Below are positions 58,782 to 64,000 of a stretch of DNA of 64,000 bases, one piece after another. The number at the start of each line of letters is the position of its first letter. Within the stretch, counting starts at the first letter, position 1. Below the pieces are notes generated by a model, which saw only the letters and a program-made list of their open reading frames with translations, was not told the DNA's origin and made no database searches. The position numbers and the translations under genes are program-made. The DNA comes from Lycium barbarum (taxonomy: Eukaryota; Streptophyta; Magnoliopsida; Solanales; Solanaceae), in the NCBI RefSeq assembly GCF_019175385.1, contig NC_083348.1, positions 47,576,950 to 47,640,949 of the forward strand, read 5' to 3'.

Positions 58782-60056
58782 TATGTGTTCTTTTAGTTAA
58801 TATTATCTCTCCAGTATTTGTTCTATCATGTCTTATGCTTAGGCCTTGGGTTGTTTTGAATTTCCTTTCTTGGGATAGTTTTCTAAAATTTGGTAGTCTG
58901 CCAAAAAATTTATAATCGCTGTCGGCCCACATGCATTTTTTTACTACTAATTTTTATTTTCATTTTCATTTTTTCATCGTCATTTATAGCAATTGACATT
59001 GCTTATCTGATTAAGATTATGAATAGTTGGTGGTCATAGCAAGAATGAATTATCATCAGTTTCATTATCAATGTGTGAGGGTAATGAAATTCAGAAAGCC
59101 CTATTCACTACTGCACTCCAGCATATTGACACTAAAAGGTTTCTTTATAGTTAATTATATGTCATTGTTTCATCTCTTTTGTTTATTTACATCCTACTTC
59201 AGTTTGTTTCCTATGATCTGATAATTCCCTTACAATTGTTAAGTATTACCATTTGCAAGGGTGAATGAGATGGCAATATAAATGAGACAAATGGAACTAA
59301 TAAAATTAAAGGAACTGAAGTGGATGTTTATATGTGCTATATAATCTCATTCTACGTTTTTAGTATTATTCTTTTATCGTTACGTTATCTTCTTTAAATA
59401 TAATTTGGGAACTATGGGATTAAAAACATGAAGTGTCAGCTTAAGTAAATACCTGCAAATTGTAAAGGCTTGGCCAAGCAAAGATAAATATGTATATTAC
59501 TGAATTCAACTTGGATTTAATTATTATTTAATTTCTTTTCTCTTTTCAGGGTGTATTTCCTACTCAAAATAAGTTATCCTACCTTTAAATTCTGAAGATT
59601 AATGTGTGTTTATTGAGCTATATTTGTAGGTTTTGTGGAGATATATATTTTTTCGTGGTGTCTTTATTAATTTCGTTAGAGATATTTACATGCATTTTTT
59701 AAATTTAGAGCAGGAATTCATCGATATACCACATACCATTAGATGCTATATTATCTTAATTAGTTTTACGTACTTTAGCATTTCCTATTTTGCAAACAAC
59801 TGACTAATAATTAAATAAATGAAAATTAGCTGACACGGTTGTGTTTATATAGAGAAACATATATTTGGTAGAATATATTTTAGTCTAGAAGAGTATATTT
59901 GAAATCATCCTTTGCATTTTTTTGGATGCAAAAGTAAGCTCTATATATAAACACATTAATCAATACATGGTCATCATATTTACAAAAATATTATGAGATA
60001 AATAACTATCACCATGAAAATAGGTCTGTACAAATTTTATATAGTAGTAGCGCTCA
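58782..60056. other. AT-rich intergenic DNA
   Basis: About 1.3 kb without credible ORFs. A 'tctatatataaac' at 59939 could be a Helitron 5' end for the terminus at 60084 but is preceded by C, not A. Otherwise nothing recognised. Confidence 0.35.
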
Positions 60057-60084
60057 AACGTGCAACGCACGTTCCAAAGACTAG
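60057..60084 (+). mobile_element. Helitron-like 3' terminus
   Basis: A hairpin AACGTGC-aac-GCACGTT (60057-60073), then 7 bases, then CTAG (60081-60084) followed by T. A short GC-rich hairpin shortly before a terminal CTRR with insertion before T is the Helitron 3' end signature. The 5' end was not found. Confidence 0.5.
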
Positions 60085-60574
60085 TTGCATTATAATACAC
60101 GTTACAAAACAAGTAACAACAATAAAACCAAGATATATATGTGTTGATAATTAGTCTTCTACTTGATTTTCATTTCATGTTTTAATCTAGAAAGACAGTC
60201 TACCAGTTCCTGCTTTAGTTCAACAACTATTCAAAAGTCATAACAGCCGTCAACTTAGGGCATTCAGTAAGGACCCAAATTCCGATGCAACAACGCCTGG
60301 CAATTATCTCTTTTGGTTTGATAGATATTAATACCTTATTTTGAAGGTATTGGACTCGGACCAGGCTTGAAAATCAGGAACAATGGCTTAACCTAGCAAC
60401 TAGACAGGACTGAAACTTGAGGATTTTAGCTTAGCATACAAGGTGAAAATGGCAAAATCAGACAAAAAATAAAATATGACAGGTCGTCAACAGCTTGGGT
60501 GGAGGGTTCGAGTTTTAGTATCTCGTCACTTCTGCTGCTAATATTTTAGCTGCTATTTTAAGTGGTTCTCACCA
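60085..60574. other. Intergenic DNA between the Helitron-like end and E7 LTR
   Basis: AT-rich, no ORF or repeat recognised. 60570-60574 (ACCAA) would be the TSD of E7 if its other end survived. Confidence 0.35.
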
Positions 60575-61039
60575 ATGTTCCCCTTAGAATGTAATGTACG
60601 TAGATAACTGAAGAGTAATTCGTAATCGAAATGGTAATTTGAGAGCTAAAATGGACTGTTATTAATCACTGAAAGATTACAACCAAAAGGTTACAAGGTT
60701 ACAACCAAATGATCGCAAGATCAGAATGGTAACAGTGTGAAACTCTAGTTTGAGCTTCAACCTGCAATGGTGGAATTAATGGTGAGATTAGAGGGAGAAG
60801 ATAGAGAGAATTGGAGAAGAAGAAGAGAATTGAAGAAATGGGCTCAGAATTTACCGGTCCAAAACTAACTCTCCATTGAGGCCCAATGCAGATATATACA
60901 ACTAATCAACCCAATTACTAACTAATCTCGGTCGTCGATCTCATCACCGCCTCAATGATTTAATCCCCTCCGTTGAATTAATGAGCCCAGTCAACTGCCA
61001 GCTGGTGCCAACTGTGCGCCAACTGGTCCTGTCGTTACA
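60575..61039 (-). repeat. E7 3' LTR, short (465 bp), minus strand
   Basis: On the minus strand it starts TGTAACGACAGG after a purine-rich 'caagtgggagacg' and ends GGGGAACA. A short LTR directly after a chromodomain-bearing pol fits the Reina clade. Boundaries are inferred from TG/CA and the polypurine tract only. Confidence 0.6.
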
Positions 61040-61159
61040 CGCCACGTCTCCCACTTGATAACAAAACCACTAAACCCTCCTCATTTCTCTACTTTCCTAA
61101 TCAGAAAAACCTAAGCGTCGTTTCCTTACAAACCCTCCTCCTTCAAATCGACCTTGTCC

Positions 61160-62503
61160 TCAAGGTCGGAGTTGAGCTACAAATGTCGGGAACCTACTCT
61201 GAATGTAATCCCAATCCTCCCACGTGGCAGCATCGGGGCCCAAATTAGCCCACTGAACCAAAACCTTAACCCCCATTGCATTATTGACCTTCACCATTCT
61301 TCGTTGGAGAATCGCGATTGGCTGCATCAAAATGTAACCGTCGACATCACAAGCAGGTGGGGTGTTGGTGTGCAACCAAGTCCGACCCGATACATCGCTC
61401 TAGTTGAGACACATGGAAGACCGGACGGATCTGCGAGCCCGATGGAAGCTCTAAACGGTAAGCCACTGATCTTACTTTTGCAATAATCTTGTAGGGTCCA
61501 TAATAGCGTGCACTAAGCTTTAGGTTCCTGCGAAGTGCAACTGAGTTTTGATGATAGGGTTGGAGGTTTAAGTAGACCATATCCCCAAGCTGTACGATAC
61601 GCTCAGATCTGTGATGATCCTTAAAAAACTTCATGCGCGACTAAGCTTGGGTGAGGTTGTCCTTCAGTTGTTGGATGTGTAGCTGCCTTTCTGCTAAACA
61701 CAGCCCAACTGGGGTACGAATAGAGTGTGGTAGTGACCCAGTAGTGACTTGAGGTGGTTCATACCCATAGAGAGCTTGAAATGGTGTTGTCTTCAAGGAA
61801 CTATGAAAATTCGAGTTGTACTAGTACTCAGCTAGAGGTAACCACTTAAGCCAACTCTTAGGATTAGTAAAACCATAGCTCTAAGGTAAGACTCCAAACA
61901 CCTGTTGAGTCTTTCTGTTCGCCCGTCTGTCTGTGGGTGGTAAGAGGTAGACATATGCAACTTGGTGCCCAAGGCTTTGAATAAATGCTGCCAGAACCCA
62001 CTGGTAAAAATAGAATCCCTATTTGATACAATGGATCTTGGAAATTGATGTAGTCGATAGATCTCTCTAAGAAATAGGTCAGCTACATCAGAAGCAGTGG
62101 AGGGATGTTTGAAGGCAAGAAAATGCCCATATTTAGTTAACCTGTCCACCACCACTAGAATAACATTCTTATGCCCAGAATTAGGAAGCCCTTCCACAAA
62201 ATCCAAGGCAATGTCAAGCCAAGGAGAATCAGGGATGGGTAGGGGCTGTAGCAACCCAGGTGTGCATACAGATTCAGTCTTAATTCTCTGACAAACATCA
62301 CACTCAGAGACTAACCTGCAAATCCCCTCTCTCATATGGGGCCAAAACAAGAGCATCTTGATTTTTTTTGTATGTTTCTTGCTGCCCTGAGTTTCCTCCC
62401 AATGGGGACTGATGCAATGCCTCAAAGATAGATTGTCTCAACTCATTACCCTTACCTATCACAATCCTATTATCATACCTTATAACCCCTTGTGATAGAG
62501 TAT
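61160..62503 (-). pseudogene. E7: Reina-like chromovirus integrase and chromodomain fragment
   Basis: Read on the minus strand. A zinc-binding domain (ending CDVCQRIKTES, about 62270-62310), catalytic core with DDE residues in DIALDFVEGLP, VSNRDSIF and TDGRTERLNRCLE (61895-62220), C-terminal domain (GDMVYLNLQPY, YYGPYKI; 61400-61600) and chromodomain (AILQRRMVK, VLVQWANL, ATWEDWDYI; 61170-61320). Breaks: a frameshift at a T-run (about 62361-62368), a frame change near 61870, TAG in place of Trp at about 61825, TAG near 61640, and a frameshift near 61360. RT and upstream parts are missing because S6 inserted at 62504. Integrase inserts element DNA; this copy is dead. Confidence 0.87.
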
Positions 62504-64000
62504 TGTTATGTCCCGTATTTTTATACATTGGGACAACCCGGATTAACTATGATAATTTAAGGCCAAGACTATTCCGGGATTTGAAGTCGGGATTTTTGAC
62601 CATTTGATTTTATTTTGAGACATAAAGTTATATATAAAATTGTGGGCATTGAACACTTAGGAAAAATTGGGACCACAATTCATAAATTTGGAATTAAAAA
62701 TCTTGCAAAATAAGGCCATGGTGGCCGTGTATATGAAGTAGTCCCACACAATTGTGTGGCCAATTTTAAATGGTCCAACACATGTGTGGGCCAAAGATGT
62801 GGAGATATTTTGTGGAACCTTAAAATATGAAGACTAAGTCATTTTTTTTCTCATTCAACACTTAGCAAATAAAACAAGAACTTGGAGAGCTCCACTCCCT
62901 CTAGCTCACGGCTAAGACCAAGGAAAACCAAATCCCTTTCAAGCCTCTCCAAAATTATTTCTTTGGTTCAAACCCACTAATTAGAGGTCCCTAAGTAGCG
63001 TGGAGACATTGTTGGAGCGATCAAGTCATTTATTTGAGAGATTGCAAACCCTAACCCATTGTGGAGTTGAAGAGGAAAAGTGAGAAGTTTTCTTGTTTTA
63101 TGAGTTATAAATATTGTATGCATATTGTAGTATGTTAATATGGATGGAAATCATGAAATATTGTATGTTGGAAGTGGGTTGTGTGATAGGTGGTCTAGCC
63201 GTGCAAATGGGTGTTGAAAATGAAATTGATGAATTAATTGGTTGTAACATATTTGATTGTTGTAGAGTGGAGAAGAGAATAAAAATCATCGAAATATGTA
63301 TATGTGTAGTGATAGACGAATATGGGTCTTATTATATGCCGAGGATTGCACTAATATCGCTTAGCGTCGAAATGGTTGTTGTGATAACTTTTATGTTAGA
63401 AATGAGAGTTTAATGTCTCAAATTGATATGGTAAGTGTTGAGGACTGATTTGGAGAATTTTGTGCACTTAATGAAATCCTTATTTATGAGAACCATCAAT
63501 ATATATATGTGTAGTGTGGCCGGGTATAACCTCCAATTTGTAGCAAAGAATGAATTAATATCGCTTAGCGTTTTAGTTGTCGTCGTTATGAATTCTAGTT
63601 GGAAATAAGTGTTTAATGACTAAAGAAAGATGTTGAGATTGTGTGGGCTGATTTGAGGCCCATTGTGCGTTTGATGTAATTCGTATATTTGTGAAAATGA
63701 CATCGTTATATTGTGGATTGTTGATACAAATCATGAAATGAAATTGAGGAATGTGCTATAGGGGCTGTCTCGGTTTAGGGGGCTGTTTTTCGGCCAATTT
63801 GGAGTAAAATGTTGGATCGTTGGAAATATTATGTGAGTTGTTTAGAATGCCCTTGAATATTGTTGAAAAGGATTCGGGTTGATAATTGAATGTATGAGCT
63901 ATGTTGTGGCTTGAATGTAAGCCGTTGAAAAAAATATTAGGAATGTTGTCGAATGTTGAAAAAGAGATTTATTAATGTAATATTGCCTTTCGGATTGATT
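62504..64000 (+). mobile_element. S6: Tekay-like LTR, truncated by the window end
   Basis: Starts TGTTATGTCCC inside the E7 pol, preceded by AGTAT (62499-62503, the expected TSD). The next ~1.5 kb resembles the 5' half of S2/S3: short intron-like splice or poly-T features, 'gagaagttttcttgttttatgagt', and a series of 'atatcgcttagcgt' phrases at 63354 and 63559. The right end and TSD lie outside the window, so it could be a solo LTR or the 5' LTR of a longer element. Confidence 0.7.

Overview
This window is repeat-dominated nuclear DNA from a flowering plant, most likely Solanaceae. The evidence is a leaf-type chloroplast ferredoxin with a nightshade-like transit peptide and mature sequence, large Ty3/gypsy chromovirus (Tekay/Del-type) LTRs starting TGTTA(C/T)... 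and ending ...GTGA(C/T)A, and a Tat/Ogre-like element with a minisatellite-rich 3' untranslated region. The genus cannot be fixed from this. There is no bacterial-style operon, CRISPR array or rRNA.

Layout. (1) 1-24,860: a Tat/Ogre-like element E1 (pol tail, 2.3-kb 3' UTR with tandem repeats, start of its 3' LTR). Its LTR is split by a complete but defective chromovirus, E2 (2,724-15,970, TSD TTTAA), and by nested solo LTRs: S2 (17,966-24,352, TSD ATGGC), which itself contains S3 (19,859-23,157, TSD CTAAC). The 5' LTR of E2 is split by an inverted solo LTR, S1 (5,099-8,373, TSD CTAGT). (2) 24,860-30,909: the decayed 3' end of chromovirus E3, holding solo LTR S4 (TSD GAATG) just before its polypurine tract, then its 3' LTR. 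(3) 30,617-46,773: a 5.44-kb segment A (30,617-36,059) is repeated as A' (41,332-46,773), with a 5.27-kb copy of E2 (G, 36,065-41,333) wedged between them. (4) 45,890-53,360: inverted solo LTR S5 (TSD ATAAT), then 3' fragments of further chromoviruses (E4, E5) and a gag-protease fragment (E6). (5) 53,361-58,781: a gene island with nested MITE-like elements, an intact ferredoxin gene on +, an unrecognised acidic protein exon on -, a Stowaway-like MITE and a hAT-type non-autonomous element with a perfect 8-bp TSD. (6) 58,782-64,000: AT-rich DNA, a Helitron-like 3' end, a minus-strand Reina-like chromovirus fragment (E7), and another large LTR (S6) that runs off the window.

Main result. G is not an independent retrotransposon insertion. 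Its 5' LTR fragment is closest to E2's 5' LTR and its 3' LTR fragment is closest to E2's 3' LTR, although E2's own two LTRs differ strongly. G also shares E2's premature stops, and lacks TSDs and LTR ends. The order A-G-A', with templated filler at one junction and microhomology at the other, looks like a replication template-switch event (MMBIR/FoSTeS or theta-type joining): copying of A, a jump about 31 kb back into E2, then a jump forward to the start of A. S1 is absent from G, so this preceded the S1 insertion.

The ferredoxin gene is the only intact, confidently identified host gene. Every transposon reading frame examined carries stops, frameshifts or lost catalytic residues.
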